A DNA stretch of 64,000 nt from Marinobacter sp. LV10R510-11A (GTDB lineage Bacteria > Pseudomonadota > Gammaproteobacteria > Pseudomonadales > Oleiphilaceae), in NCBI RefSeq assembly GCF_900215155.1, contig NZ_LT907980.1, forward strand, positions 1,922,001 through 1,986,000, written 5' to 3'. The notes below the pieces were generated by a model. That model worked only from the letters and a program-made list of their open reading frames with translations. It did not search any database and was not told the origin of the DNA. The position numbers were made by a program, and so were the translations under genes. Shown in pieces: positions 47,963 to 58,592 of the stretch (positions are counted from its first letter, which is position 1; the number at the start of each line of letters is the position of its first letter).

Positions 47963-48856
47963 CTATCGCAAAATCACCAACGGCGTTTTCGCTGAATTCA
48001 GCATGCTAGTGGTCGTGCTGCCTAGCAAAAAGCGGCGGATTTTTGAGTGGCCGTAAGCACCCATCACCAGAATATCGATATTGAATTCATCCTGATAACT
48101 GCGCAGTGCCGGCTCTACCTCACCACTACGAATAGCTAGAGTAATCTCAGACTCCAAAGGCGCTAGCATGGCCTCGGCCTTACGAAGCTGCGCCATGGCT
48201 TCAGGCGTTTCATCACCCACCACCACTAGGTGCATGGGTATCCCTTTGAGTACCGGGCTGGCAGCTAAATGCTCCACGCCGCGAAAGGCCGTTGCACTGC
48301 CATCAAACGCCAACATGGCGCTTTTGGGCGTTGAAAACTCATTCGGCACTAGAAGAATTGGGCGGCTCATGCTGCGAATAACAGTTTCCAGCTGGCTGCC
48401 AATGCGCTGATCACGATCGGAACTGCTTTCGCCGTGCAGCCCCATGACCAGCAAGCGAGTTTGCTCCTGCATAGCCAGCAGCGATTCGGTCAAATCACCG
48501 TGGCGCTGACGCTTTTTGATTTCACCAATGCCGGCGTTCTGCAACCTGTGGGCGGCTTCGTCCAGCATGTGGTTGCCATGTTCCAGCGCCAGCTTGGCCC
48601 GTTTGCGATCCAGCAACGCCAGTTCATCCAAAAGGTGCTCACGGCTACCTAGGCCAATATTACCGGCCAAGTCGGGCTCCGCGGGATAGCGCTCTTGGTC
48701 GAGCACGTGCAGCAGGGTCAGTGGTGAGCCCATATATTTACTGGCCCAAGCGGCATAATCACACACCGCCGGGGCAGCGCGGGAACCGTCAATACAGGCC
48801 ACAACGTGCAGTGTATCCTGAGGATTCGCTTGGGGATTCTCTGTCGTATCTTGCAT
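47963..48856 (-). CDS. Tandem universal stress protein
   Basis: A 297-residue protein made of two Usp domains. Each has the ATP-binding loop: GLHGES-type near residue 140 and VMGAYGHSKIRRFLLGSTTTSML at the C-terminus (the classical G2xG9GS/T motif). It lies 1 bp after the SulP stop on the same strand, the common arrangement for SulP-Usp pairs. It probably senses energy or stress state for the transporter. Confidence 0.9.
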   Translation of the reverse strand: MQDTTENPQANPQDTLHVVACIDGSRAAPAVCDYAAWASKYMGSPLTLLHVLDQERYPAEPDLAGNIGLGSREHLLDELALLDRKRAKLALEHGNHMLDEAAHRLQNAGIGEIKKRQRHGDLTESLLAMQEQTRLLVMGLHGESSSDRDQRIGSQLETVIRSMSRPILLVPNEFSTPKSAMLAFDGSATAFRGVEHLAASPVLKGIPMHLVVVGDETPEAMAQLRKAEAMLAPLESEITLAIRSGEVEPALRSYQDEFNIDILVMGAYGHSKIRRFLLGSTTTSMLNSAKTPLVILR

Positions 48857-48857
48857 A

Positions 48858-50345
48858 TTAATGGCCCATCAACTGGTCAACGCCTTCCGGCTTGTCGTGC
48901 ACTCCAAAACGGTCAACGATGGTGGCGCTGGCCTGGTTCATGCCAATCACTTCCACCTCCGCACCCTCACGGCGGAACTTGATCACCACCTTATCCAGCG
49001 CACCCACCGCAGTAATGTCCCAGAAGTGCGCGCGGCTGACGTCTATGACCACTTTATCGACCACCTCGCGGAAATCAAACGCTGCAACGAATTTTTCTGA
49101 AGAACTGAAGAATACCTGCCCCGTCACTGTGTAGGTGCGTGTGCCCGATGATTCATCCAACGTTGCCTGTACTTCCATAAAGTGCCCGATCTTGTTAGCG
49201 AAGAACAGCGCCGCAAGCAGCACACCGGCAAACACGCCCAGCGCCAGGTTATGGGTCACAACCACCACGCACACGGTGACCAGCATCACAATATTGGTGG
49301 AAAGCGGATGGGTTTTCAGGTTACGAATAGATTCCCAGGAGAAGGTGCCAATAGACACCATGATCATCACAGCCACCAGAGCGGCCATGGGAATTCGCAC
49401 CAGAATATCGTCCAGTACCAGTATCATCAACAGCAGGAACACGCCAGCCATGAGCGTGGAAAGCCGGGTGCGGCCGCCTGACTTGATGTTGATAATCGAC
49501 TGACCAATCATTGCGCAACCGGCCATGCCCCCCAGCAGACCAGACCCGATGTTGGCAATCCCCTGCCCTCGGCACTCGCGATTACGGTCACTTTCTGTAT
49601 CGGTCAGATCGTCCACGATGGTGGCGGTCATCATGGATTCCAGCAAGCCAACCATTGCCAACGGAATGGAATACGGCAGAATAATCATTAGGGTTTCTAG
49701 GTTCAACGGCACCTCTGGCCAGAGGAAGATCGGCAGTGTATCGGGCAGTTCGCCCATGTCGCCCACGGTGCGCACGTCAATATTAAACAGCACCGCCACA
49801 ATGGTCAGCGCCACGATGCAAATCAGCGGCGATGGCAACAGCTTGCCCAGTACGGGCACATAGGGAAACAGATAAATAATACCCAACCCGGCGGCGGTCA
49901 TTGCGTAAACGTGCCAGGTTACGTTGGTAAGCTCTGGCAACTGGGCCATAAAGATCAGGATTGCCAGCGCATTCACGAAGCCTGTAACCACCGAGCGAGA
50001 GACAAACCGCATCAAGCTTCCCATCTTCAACCAGCCCGCCAGAACCTGAATCACACCGGTTAACAGGGTGGCTGCCAACAGGTACTCCAGGCCGTGCTCC
50101 TTTACCAAAGTCACCATCAACAACGCCATGGCGCCGGTTGCGGCGGAAATCATTCCCGGGCGACCACCCACAAATGCAATGATCACGGCGATACAGAATG
50201 AGGCGTAAAGCCCTACTTTGGGATCGACTCCGGCGATGATCGAGAACGCAATCGCTTCCGGAATCAACGCGAGGGCAACCACAATTCCGGCGAGCAAGTC
50301 GCCTTTGATGTTGGAAAACCAGTTGGCTTTCAGAGTATATAGCAT
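48858..50345 (-). CDS. SulP-family anion transporter with STAS domain
   Basis: A 495-residue inner-membrane transporter. The N-terminal ~390 residues contain ten or more hydrophobic segments with the SulP signature ([20 protein letters not shown]). The C-terminal ~110 residues form a STAS domain ([21 protein letters not shown]). Bacterial members carry sulfate, bicarbonate or dicarboxylates. The ATG at 50345 is chosen because the family begins there; the frame stays open to 50447. It is translationally close to the Usp gene. Confidence 0.88.
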   Translation of the reverse strand: MLYTLKANWFSNIKGDLLAGIVVALALIPEAIAFSIIAGVDPKVGLYASFCIAVIIAFVGGRPGMISAATGAMALLMVTLVKEHGLEYLLAATLLTGVIQVLAGWLKMGSLMRFVSRSVVTGFVNALAILIFMAQLPELTNVTWHVYAMTAAGLGIIYLFPYVPVLGKLLPSPLICIVALTIVAVLFNIDVRTVGDMGELPDTLPIFLWPEVPLNLETLMIILPYSIPLAMVGLLESMMTATIVDDLTDTESDRNRECRGQGIANIGSGLLGGMAGCAMIGQSIINIKSGGRTRLSTLMAGVFLLLMILVLDDILVRIPMAALVAVMIMVSIGTFSWESIRNLKTHPLSTNIVMLVTVCVVVVTHNLALGVFAGVLLAALFFANKIGHFMEVQATLDESSGTRTYTVTGQVFFSSSEKFVAAFDFREVVDKVVIDVSRAHFWDITAVGALDKVVIKFRREGAEVEVIGMNQASATIVDRFGVHDKPEGVDQLMGH

Positions 50346-50511
50346 AGCTTGAGGTACCCGGGTGGCTGCGCTGTTTAATGAACATCGAATTGCCGTCGCC
50401 TGAATAACGGCAATTACGACAAAAATAAAGGGCGCGCATTCTATCAAAATGCGAGTGCCGGCGTAAGAGTGCTTGTTTTCCGTTTACCGGATTTCAGTAG
50501 TCAGGCAGACA

Positions 50512-51180
50512 TCAGCGAGCGCAACGAAAGGTAAGGTTGTATCGGCAGGGGCCGGTCAGCGGATGCGTTCCGGCCTTGAGTGTGAGAACACCATGGTAGC
50601 GCAACCGTGAAGGCCCACCCCAGACCACCACATCACCGTGGCCCAGAGGGATGTTCGATGGCCGCTCGCTGCGCGTCAGCCCGCCAAACTAGAACACCTG
50701 GGGCAACCCCAGTGATACCGATACAACCGGTTGCGAGAAGTCTCGCTCATTTTTGTCCTGATGCAGCCCCATTTTTGCGCCGGGTTCATAACGGTTAATA
50801 AGGCAGGCATTCGGAGTGAAGTTTGGATATCCCGCAGCCAGCGCGGCCGACCTGGCCAAATCCATGAAAACGGAAGGCATAGCCGGCCAAGGATCACCAG
50901 AACACGGATCTTCCGACTGATAGCGATATCCTCGCGCATCGGTCACCCAACCCCAGCTTCCGCAACAGGTCATGGCGACAGACATACTGTGCCCGCCCGG
51001 CGTTTTCATGTGCCTTAGAGGAGCAGTTGCCGTTATTTGTCGAACTTCACTCAGCAGGCTCTGCACTTGCGCGCATGCAAACTGCCGGAGCACAAAGGCT
51101 CCCTCCGAGAGAGGCTCAGTGGTTATTTCAGCGGGCTGACTGGCAAAGAGATCGAGAGTCATAGCTTGTATTTTTAACAT
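50512..51180 (-). pseudogene. alkB: alkB-like DNA/RNA dealkylase, interrupted by an in-frame stop
   Basis: An AlkB-family Fe(II)/2-oxoglutarate dioxygenase. The intact part (51180 or 51162 down to 50692) matches E. coli AlkB closely, including TPGGHSMSVAMTCCG, WPAMP and the metal motif HQD in MGLHQDKNE. The frame then hits TAG at 50689-50691, where E. coli has a glutamine (FQFGG), so a CAG-to-TAG transition fits. Beyond it the frame continues perfectly (HGDVVVWGGPSRLRYHGV, RYNLTFR) to the true stop at 50512. The second iron histidine and the 2-oxoglutarate arginine lie past the stop, so the truncated form should be inactive. Confidence 0.85.
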
Positions 51181-51305
51181 GAAAAATGTGACAGCTCACG
51201 CGCCCAGAACAAAACAGATGAACCGAATGAAAGCCTATTCATGAAGATCCGCTGAAAAACACGTATATTCTGCGGCCTGACCCATTTTTCGTTAAGGACG
51301 TTTTA

Positions 51306-52085
51306 ATGCTGTTTGCAATCATCGTTGGTGGTTTGATTGGTTACGCCTTTGGCAAATTCCTCGGTTTTCTTGTGGGCGCTGCTATTGGTGCGTTTCTGCT
51401 TAACCGTATAAAAAGCCGCCTGGTTGGCAAACTCCAGAACATTCAATCGGGCTTCATCGAATCTGTATTTGCGGTTATGGGCGCCCTTTGCAAGGCAGAT
51501 GGCGTCGTCTCAGAAGATGAAATACAAGTGGCCGAGGCCATGTTTGTGCGCTTCCGACTTAACGAAACCCAAAGGGCGACAGCCAAAGCTGCGTTCAGCC
51601 GTGGCAAAGCCGAAGGCTTTGATCTGGATGCGGAGCTGCAGCACTTTCTGCGTATTAGTGGGGGCCAGCCAGCCTTCCTGCAAATGTTTCTTCAAGTGCA
51701 ATTTTCTGCGGTTGCGGCAGATGGTGTGGTACACCCCGCCGAACGCGAGATGCTGATGCGCATTGCCCGCGGCCTGGGCCTGCCAGAAAGCCAGATCGAT
51801 CAATTGGAAGCCATGTTGCGCGGGGCGCACTCCAGCCAGGCAGGCGGCCAACAACGCTCTACCGCCCAGCAAACAGACGATGCCTACAAGGTTCTTGGGG
51901 TATCGTCCTCAATCAGTGATGCCGAGCTCAAAAAGGTGTATCGCAAGCTGATGAGCGAGAATCATCCAGACAAACTTGCAGGGCGCGGACTTCCGGAGAG
52001 CATGCGCGAAATGGCGGAGGAGCGTACACAGGAAATTACCCACGCTTACGATGTGATCAAAGAATTCCGTGAAAACAGCGCCTGA
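51306..52085 (+). CDS. djlA: DjlA-like co-chaperone (TerB + J domain)
   Basis: A 259-residue membrane-anchored J-protein. The N-terminus is one hydrophobic segment (IIVGGLIGYAFGKFLGFLVG). Residues ~50-175 form a TerB-type helical domain with ADGVVSEDE and AADGVVHPAE acidic repeats. The C-terminal J domain carries the HPD motif in MSENHPDKLAG and stimulates DnaK. It is a second TerB-domain gene in the window, but it belongs to the general DjlA family and is unlinked to the Ter cluster. Confidence 0.93.
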   Translation: MLFAIIVGGLIGYAFGKFLGFLVGAAIGAFLLNRIKSRLVGKLQNIQSGFIESVFAVMGALCKADGVVSEDEIQVAEAMFVRFRLNETQRATAKAAFSRGKAEGFDLDAELQHFLRISGGQPAFLQMFLQVQFSAVAADGVVHPAEREMLMRIARGLGLPESQIDQLEAMLRGAHSSQAGGQQRSTAQQTDDAYKVLGVSSSISDAELKKVYRKLMSENHPDKLAGRGLPESMREMAEERTQEITHAYDVIKEFRENSA

Positions 52086-52116
52086 TCCCCTGAAAACAAT
52101 TACGGAGTCCCCACGG

Positions 52117-53483
52117 ATGTCATTCTCTGATTCCCCGCAAACCGCTAGCGTGTTCACCAATGACGCCTTGGGCAATGACGATGCCACCGCCCTAGCGGAT
52201 CGTATTCGCCGCAGAGATGTATCGGTTACCGAGCTGACCCAGGCCGCCATTGATCGGTTGAACAAAGTGAAACCGCTGGTTCACGGTGTGATCGCAGATC
52301 GTTATGATCAGATGCTGTACCGGCTGGCCATCCCGCCGCGAAAACCAGCCCGTTCGCACAACAGATGCTGGCCCAGGGCTTTCTGTGCCTTGGAAAAAGC
52401 ACACTGCCGGAGTTCGGGTTTAACGCCACCACCGAGCCTCTCCATGATGCGCCCAGCCGCAACCCCTGGAACCTGGCCTACTCCACCGGTGCATCCTCTG
52501 GTGGTTCGGCTGCACTGGTCGCCAGTGGCGCAGTGCCCATTGCCCATGCCAACGACGGTGGCGGTTCAATACGTATACCAGCGGCCTGCTGCGGGCTGGT
52601 GGGTCTGAAACCAACACGTGGGCGCGTTATCGACAACGACGCCGCCAAATCTCTGCCTATCAACATTGTCAGCGACGGCGTGGTAACCCGCTCGGTACGC
52701 GACACCGCCAACTTTATCCACCAAGCCGAGCAGTATTTCCGCAACCCAAAATTGGCGGCGGTTGGTAAAGTGGAAGGCCCGCCTGACCGGCCACTGAAGA
52801 TTGGGATGGTCATAGATTCCATCAACGGGCACGCAACGGACGACATTACCTGTGAAACCGTCGAAGCCACCGCGCGACTGCTTGAAGCACAGGGGCACCG
52901 TATCGAGCCTGTTCCCATACCCGTGAACTCAACTTTCCCCGATGATTTCGCAATGTACTGGGGGTTACTGGCTCTTGGCATGAAGCTCAATGGCCGCAAG
53001 ATAACCCATCCGGATTTTGATAAACGACGGGTAGATGGCCTTACGGAAGGGATGAGCAGGATGTTCCTGAGTGGGGCTTGGCGGCTGCCAGCAATCCTGT
53101 GGCGCTTGCGTCGCGCGCGATTCGACTATGCCAAGGCAATGGAAGGCTTCGATGCAGTGCTGACGCCGGTTCTGGGACATACCACCCCAAAGCTTGGCCA
53201 TCTCAGCCCAGAGGTGCCTTTTGATACCTTGTTCGACCGGCTAACCCGATACGCTAACTTTACGCCCCTGGCCAATGTTACCGGCGCACCGGCTATCTCG
53301 TTGCCCATGGCCCAGACTGCGGATAATCTTCCCGTTTCAATCCAGCTTATGGGGAAGTACGGCGGTGAGCGAACCTTGCTGCAGCTTGCGTTCGCACTAG
53401 AATCCGATTATTCCCCGTGGGCATTTCGGGAAAATGCTAAGAGTTATAGTCAAGCGGGTGCAATGGCCGGCGCCGCGCTCTGA
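52117..53483 (+). pseudogene. Amidase-family gene with internal deletion and frameshift
   Basis: An amidase-signature hydrolase broken near 52325-52340. From the ATG at 52117 one frame encodes a normal N-terminus up to RYDQMLYRLA. After about 52335 the homology continues in a different frame (AAKTSPFAQQMLAQGFLCLGK) to 53483. The ~40-residue stretch that normally joins these parts, including the KDN segment with the catalytic lysine, is missing. The serine region GGGSIRIPAACCGLVGLKP and the SSGGSAAL segment are intact. Deletion plus frameshift makes an active enzyme impossible. Its 3' end overlaps the convergent GGDEF gene. Confidence 0.85.
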
Positions 53484-55339
53484 CGGGGCGGCGCCCACGC
53501 GACAACACAGTTACGCCCGTTGGCCTTAGCCTGATACAACGCCTCATCGGCTCTGCTGAAAAGCTCGTCAGTGGCATTCGCCCTACCCGGCAGCACTGTG
53601 CAAACACCAATACTGATGGTCAGATGGAGTGTCTGCCCCGATAACGGGAAAGCCATTGCTGCAACCGCTGTGCGAATTCGCTCAGCAACATCATTGGCCC
53701 CTTTGTGGGGCGTGTTGGGCAGCAACACAACAAATTCTTCACCACCATAGCGAGCCGCCAGATCTTGCGGCCGGGTTACTAGCTGGCGCACACACTGAGC
53801 AACCATCCTCAAACAATCATCCCCCACGAGGTGGCCATAGTTGTCGTTAAACTGCTTGAAGTGGTCAATATCCAGCATCAGAAGTGACAGAGGCTCCTGA
53901 TACCGATAGGCGTGCACTACCGCCGACTGGAAGACTCGATCAAAGTGACCACGGTTTTTAAGTTCGGTTAGCGCATCCGTAGCGCTTAATTCAAGTAACT
54001 GCTCGTTCAGTTTTTCAAGATCACGGGTGCGTTCCCGTACTCTGTCTTCAAGCAGAACATTGGCTTCACGTTGTATTTCCAGGGTTTTTGTTTGAGCAAC
54101 CCGCGCCTTACGCTCCTCCCACAAAAGCCGCTGCTGGGCCTCAAAAACCCGTTTTTTGTCTTTATTTAGCCGATCCGCCAACGCGATTGACAGTAAAATA
54201 ACACCAAGAGCAGAGCCAACCTGGGTGGCATTCTCTGTTAGTAGGTTTCGAGGCAACATCGTGAACTTGCTCATAGCCAGAACAATGCCACCGAATAACA
54301 TGAACACCCACGCAAAGGTGTAATATTTGGCCGCCGGATCTTTTTTAACCCAACGGACAATGCTCAGCATTAGCATGGTCGAACAGCCGGTAACAGCCAA
54401 CAGTATTGTGGGCAGAATCATATACTTATACGGCACTAGCAAGCCGGCTGTTGCCATCAGCCCAGCGGCGATAACGACACCAACTGTCCACCGGTTCAGT
54501 AGTGGATGATTCTCTCGGCTAACATTTATAAACTTAATGCTGAACGTCCCACCAAACAGCACCACGAGGCTGAGAAATACGATAATAGACTGATCGTTCC
54601 ACCAGGTTGCTTCCGGCCATAAGTATTGAAACGCCACTCCGTGGAGGCTGGCAAGGAACAGCGGCATAGCAGCAATGAACCCCACATAATGCAGAAAACT
54701 CCGCTCGCCAACGGCCAGGTAAACAAACAGGTTGTACAAAATCATCACCAGCACAATGCCGTAATATAGCCCCTCGAACATACTCCGAGACTGTTCTACT
54801 GAGTAAAAGGCATCCTGATTCCACAAGGTCAGTGGAACCTGCATCGAGCTGGTGGTTTCTACACGAAGGTAAACCACAGTTTTCTGATCGGGAGCAAGCG
54901 TAATAGGTACAACAAAGTTGCGGTGAAGGATTGGCCGGTCGTAAAACGGTTGTTTATCGCCCAGCACCAGCGACTTGGCGCCCCGTTGTTCTGGGTTGAT
55001 ATAGATCGCGATCTGGTCGAGAACGGGATAGCCTATTTCAAGGAAGGTATTAGCTTCACTGCCAGTCGCGTTTTCCATCGCCATCCGGAACCAGTAAACC
55101 TTCCTAGTATAACCGAGGTTGATACTGTCACTGCCATTGCGAGTCCAAGCTTTACTATCCAAACGGGTAACGTCGGAAATTTCAGCGGTTTCGGCTGGCT
55201 CCTGCCAATAGTCAACGTAGCGGGACAATTCCATCCGCTTGGAATGCTTATCCCATGTACCGACTGGGTCGGCAGAGAATGCCGGCACAGACGTAAACAG
55301 TAGGAAGAACAGACAAAATAACCCGAAGTGTTTCTGCAA
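53450..55339 (-). CDS. 7TM-DISM diguanylate cyclase (GGDEF)
   Basis: A 629-residue membrane sensor and cyclic-di-GMP synthase. A signal peptide (MQKHFGLFCLFFLLF...) leads into a periplasmic 7TMR-DISM extracellular domain (residues ~30-180), then seven predicted membrane helices (~185-385). A coiled-coil linker (~390-440) precedes the GGDEF domain. The active site is GGEEF, and an inhibitory I-site RPQD lies five residues before it, so product feedback is expected. The stop is 34 bp inside the convergent amidase remnant. Confidence 0.93.
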   Translation of the reverse strand: MQKHFGLFCLFFLLFTSVPAFSADPVGTWDKHSKRMELSRYVDYWQEPAETAEISDVTRLDSKAWTRNGSDSINLGYTRKVYWFRMAMENATGSEANTFLEIGYPVLDQIAIYINPEQRGAKSLVLGDKQPFYDRPILHRNFVVPITLAPDQKTVVYLRVETTSSMQVPLTLWNQDAFYSVEQSRSMFEGLYYGIVLVMILYNLFVYLAVGERSFLHYVGFIAAMPLFLASLHGVAFQYLWPEATWWNDQSIIVFLSLVVLFGGTFSIKFINVSRENHPLLNRWTVGVVIAAGLMATAGLLVPYKYMILPTILLAVTGCSTMLMLSIVRWVKKDPAAKYYTFAWVFMLFGGIVLAMSKFTMLPRNLLTENATQVGSALGVILLSIALADRLNKDKKRVFEAQQRLLWEERKARVAQTKTLEIQREANVLLEDRVRERTRDLEKLNEQLLELSATDALTELKNRGHFDRVFQSAVVHAYRYQEPLSLLMLDIDHFKQFNDNYGHLVGDDCLRMVAQCVRQLVTRPQDLAARYGGEEFVVLLPNTPHKGANDVAERIRTAVAAMAFPLSGQTLHLTISIGVCTVLPGRANATDELFSRADEALYQAKANGRNCVVAWAPPRQSAAPAIAPA

Positions 55340-55468
55340 AAATCGCTCCGATTTTACGCTGACTTATATGTCGTTATGCGTTACAATATAAGTATGACTC
55401 AACGTTCATATCTTTGCCTACACTTCGTACCAATCGGCGCAAATCGGCGCAAACCGACAAGAAAAGCT

Positions 55469-55497
55469 ACAAAACTGCACAGATCATGCAGTTTTGT
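55469..55497 (-). terminator. Probable terminator after the RND pump gene
   Basis: ACAAAACTGCA (55469-55479) and TGCAGTTTTGT (55487-55497) form a perfect 11-bp stem with a 7-nt loop. On the minus strand it is followed by GCTTTTC, a short T run. It lies just beyond the RND stop (55504) and before the GGDEF gene, which therefore has its own promoter. Confidence 0.65.
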
Positions 55498-55503
55498 GCA
55501 TTA

Positions 55504-58500
55504 CTATGTCGGCCTGATTCGGCGGACTTTCCGGCGAATAGCCAGCCCAACGCGCTCACCCAACACAAGCATCGCCGGTGTCAGTAGTAATGTTAGAATG
55601 GTAGCGAAAGCCAACCCCCCAGCAATAGCACTTGAAAGCTGCGCCCACCACTGTGTTGATGGGGCACCTAACCCGAGGGATGGGGTCAGCAGATCTACGT
55701 TGACACTCAACACCATCGGCATTAATCCCAACACGGTGGTAACGGCAGTCAGCAGCACCGGGCGCAGGCGCAAACAACTGGTCTCCAGCGCAGCTTCGTA
55801 GGCCTCCATTCCCTCTTTTTTCATCTGGTTGTAGGTATCAATCAGAATGATATTGTTGTTCACCACAATGCCCGCCAGCGCGATAATGCCCATGCCCACC
55901 ATAACAATGCCAAAGGACTGGCCGTTCAGCAGTAATCCCAGAAGAACCCCCGCCGTGGAGAGAACAATCGCCGAAAGAATCAGAAAGCTCTGGTACAACG
56001 AGTTGAATTGGGTCACCAAGATGAGCAGCATCATGGCAATCGCAATCAAAAACGCCGTTACCAGAAAATTGGACGCCTGCTGCTGATCTTCATTTTCGCC
56101 GGCAAATTTAACCGACACGCCATCTGGCGCCTCTGGAAGCTCCACCTGAAGCGCTTTCAGCAGAGTATCCGCACGCTCTCCGGGTTGTACATCAGATTTG
56201 ATCGTTACGGTTCTCTGACCATCCACCCGAACAATGCTGCCGGTTTTCTCCCCCGGTTGCAGATCCAAAAACTGTGACAGCGGAACCTGCCCGCGGGCTG
56301 TATTGATGGTTTGGCGCTGTAACTGATCAAGCTCGCGCCAGTTGTTTGGAACCCGCACGGCAATATCTACCTCGTCGCGTACATCTTCCGGGCGGTAGGT
56401 GGCCAGCACCAGGCCATTGGTTACTAGGCGAACAGCACTGCCAATGCTGAGCACATCGGTTCCGAAACGAGCGGCAGCTTCACGATCAACCTCTAGCCGC
56501 CATTCAATCCCCGGCAGGCTGCGGTCATCTTCAATATCCAGAAAACCGCCTTGGGCGCGCATCTGGTTTTCAATCTCATCCACAAACCCATTAAGCTTGC
56601 TGCTGTCGCGGCTGCTGATTTGCAGCTCAATCGGCTTGCCGCCGGCAGGGCCGTTTTCCTGCTTGCGGAACTCCAGCTCAATGCCCGGAATATCTTCAGT
56701 TCGGGACAAAAAATCATCAAGAATGGCGCTGGCCGGGCGGCGGGTAAACCAGTCGGTAAACTGAAACTGCAGCACCCCGATCACATCCGGAGCCATCTGC
56801 GTGCTGGCGTTCAGCATTGACCGCGCATAAAGGGCTTTTACTTCGGGCATTCCCTGCAAACGATCCTCTACCTGTTGCACTATGGCATCCCGCTCCAGCA
56901 CCGAAAGATCCCCACGTGCACGAACCTGCACCTGAGCAGAATCCGGCTCCACACTGGGGAAGAACTCAACGCCATAATTGAACTTGCCATAGGCGGCATA
57001 GACCAATAAAACCACCGCCAGCACGCCCACCAGCGTGAAGCCAGGATAGGACAGAAGCGTGGATAGCAGCCGGCGGTAGCCCTGCATCATTCGCCCGCTT
57101 TCACTCACCGTGCGGGCACGACGGCCGCCGCTGACACCACCCAGAACCGGCAGAAACACCAGGGCCATCGCCAGAGAGGCTAGCAGGCAGATAATCACGG
57201 TGATGGGCAGGAACTTCATGAATTGGCCCACCACTCCGGGCCAAAACAGAAGGGGCACAAACACCGCCAGAGTGGTCGCGGTAGACGCAATGATCGGCCA
57301 AGCCATACGGCTGGCCGCCTCCGCCCATGCGCCTTTCACCGTATGCCCCTCAGACAGGTTTCGGTCTGCCAGCTCTGATACAACAATCGCCCCATCCACC
57401 AGCATGCCAGCTACTAAAATGAGGCTGAACAGCACAACGATATTGAGGGTATAACCCATACTCCAAATAACCAAAATGCCAGTTAGGAACGCGCCAGGAA
57501 TGGTAAGCCCTACCAGCATGGCTGATCGTGGCCCCATGGCGGCAATGATCACGATGATCACCAGCACAATCGCGGTCAGTACGTTGTTGAGCAGATCGCT
57601 CAACAGATCGCGGACTTCGTCGGATTGATCCATGATATAGCGGATATCTAGAGAGTCCGGCAGCTGCGGTTGTGCCCGAGCAATCAACTCGCGTACCTGG
57701 CCCACGGTTTCGATGATATTCGCGCCACTGCGCTTGGACACCTCCAAGACAAGAGCAGGCTTGCCGTTGATGCGCGCGAACCCAGTCGGGTCTTTGAAGG
57801 TGCGCTGCAGCATGGCGACATCGCCAAAGGTAACCACGGTGTCGCCATCAACCTTGATGGGCATAGACATAACGTCTTCGATATTCTCGATAACGCCGGG
57901 CACCTTCAAAGCCATGCGACCATTGCCGGTATCCAGCGATCCCGCTGCCACCAGCTGGTTATTGCGGGTGACCAGCGAGCTGAGCTGGTCGAAGTCTATG
58001 CCGTAGCTTTCCAGTACCTGGGGATCCACAACAATTTCCAGTAGATCCTCCCTGTCGCCGCCGATTTCGACCTCCAGCACTTCGGGAATCGCCTCGATGG
58101 CATCCTGAAGCCTGCGAGCAATCGTTATCAGCTCTCGCTCGGACAGCGGGCCGGAAAGGCCAATAGAAAGTACCGGGAACAAAGAGACGTTAATCTCATT
58201 CACTCGCGGCTCATCGGCTTCCCGGGGCAACTTATTACGAGCCGTATCAACCTTTTCCCGGACATCCTGCATGGCTGTGTCCGGGTCAAAACCGGCATCA
58301 AACTCCAGCATTACCGAGGCATGCCCTTCAGAAGCTGTTCCGCGCATTTCCTTGATACCCTCAAGTGAGCGCAATTCCTGCTCCATGGGGCGCACCAGCA
58401 GCCGCTCTGCATCTTCCGGGCTTATACCTTCCAGTGTCATGGAGATATAAACCATGGGAATGGTGATGTCGGGGTTTGCCTCCCGGGGAATAGCCTGGAA

Positions 58501-58587
58501 TGCGGCTATACCGCCAAGAGTCAAAAACAACAGGGCAAGTAGTGTGGTACGGCTGCGATCAATGGCGGCGAAAATAAGTGCGCGCAT
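55504..58587 (-). CDS. RND-family efflux pump (inner-membrane subunit)
   Basis: A 1027-residue pump of the HAE1/AcrB superfamily. It has 12 predicted membrane helices arranged as two repeats with two large periplasmic loops. The N-terminal helix, the GAMLVDGAIVVSELADRN segment in TM4 (with acidic proton-relay residues) and the GIVVNNNIILIDTYNQMKKEG segment in TM10 are visible. The gene is preceded 5 bp upstream by the adaptor gene on the same strand, and no outer-membrane channel gene is adjacent. The substrate is unknown. Confidence 0.93.
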   Translation of the reverse strand: MRALIFAAIDRSRTTLLALLFLTLGGIAAFQAIPREANPDITIPMVYISMTLEGISPEDAERLLVRPMEQELRSLEGIKEMRGTASEGHASVMLEFDAGFDPDTAMQDVREKVDTARNKLPREADEPRVNEINVSLFPVLSIGLSGPLSERELITIARRLQDAIEAIPEVLEVEIGGDREDLLEIVVDPQVLESYGIDFDQLSSLVTRNNQLVAAGSLDTGNGRMALKVPGVIENIEDVMSMPIKVDGDTVVTFGDVAMLQRTFKDPTGFARINGKPALVLEVSKRSGANIIETVGQVRELIARAQPQLPDSLDIRYIMDQSDEVRDLLSDLLNNVLTAIVLVIIVIIAAMGPRSAMLVGLTIPGAFLTGILVIWSMGYTLNIVVLFSLILVAGMLVDGAIVVSELADRNLSEGHTVKGAWAEAASRMAWPIIASTATTLAVFVPLLFWPGVVGQFMKFLPITVIICLLASLAMALVFLPVLGGVSGGRRARTVSESGRMMQGYRRLLSTLLSYPGFTLVGVLAVVLLVYAAYGKFNYGVEFFPSVEPDSAQVQVRARGDLSVLERDAIVQQVEDRLQGMPEVKALYARSMLNASTQMAPDVIGVLQFQFTDWFTRRPASAILDDFLSRTEDIPGIELEFRKQENGPAGGKPIELQISSRDSSKLNGFVDEIENQMRAQGGFLDIEDDRSLPGIEWRLEVDREAAARFGTDVLSIGSAVRLVTNGLVLATYRPEDVRDEVDIAVRVPNNWRELDQLQRQTINTARGQVPLSQFLDLQPGEKTGSIVRVDGQRTVTIKSDVQPGERADTLLKALQVELPEAPDGVSVKFAGENEDQQQASNFLVTAFLIAIAMMLLILVTQFNSLYQSFLILSAIVLSTAGVLLGLLLNGQSFGIVMVGMGIIALAGIVVNNNIILIDTYNQMKKEGMEAYEAALETSCLRLRPVLLTAVTTVLGLMPMVLSVNVDLLTPSLGLGAPSTQWWAQLSSAIAGGLAFATILTLLLTPAMLVLGERVGLAIRRKVRRIRPT

Positions 58588-58592
58588 ATTAC

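Noticed and set aside
49135..49503. Plus-strand frames opposite the SulP gene
   Set aside because: They are antisense shadows of a long, well-conserved membrane-protein frame with no ribosome site.
51306..52085. DjlA-like gene as part of the Ter cluster because of its TerB domain
   Set aside because: It is 17 kb away, carries a J domain and a membrane anchor, and belongs to the general DjlA family.
55430..55455. Short tandem repeat AATCGGCGCA x2 as a CRISPR or iteron array
   Set aside because: Only two copies, no spacers and no further repeats; insufficient for either.
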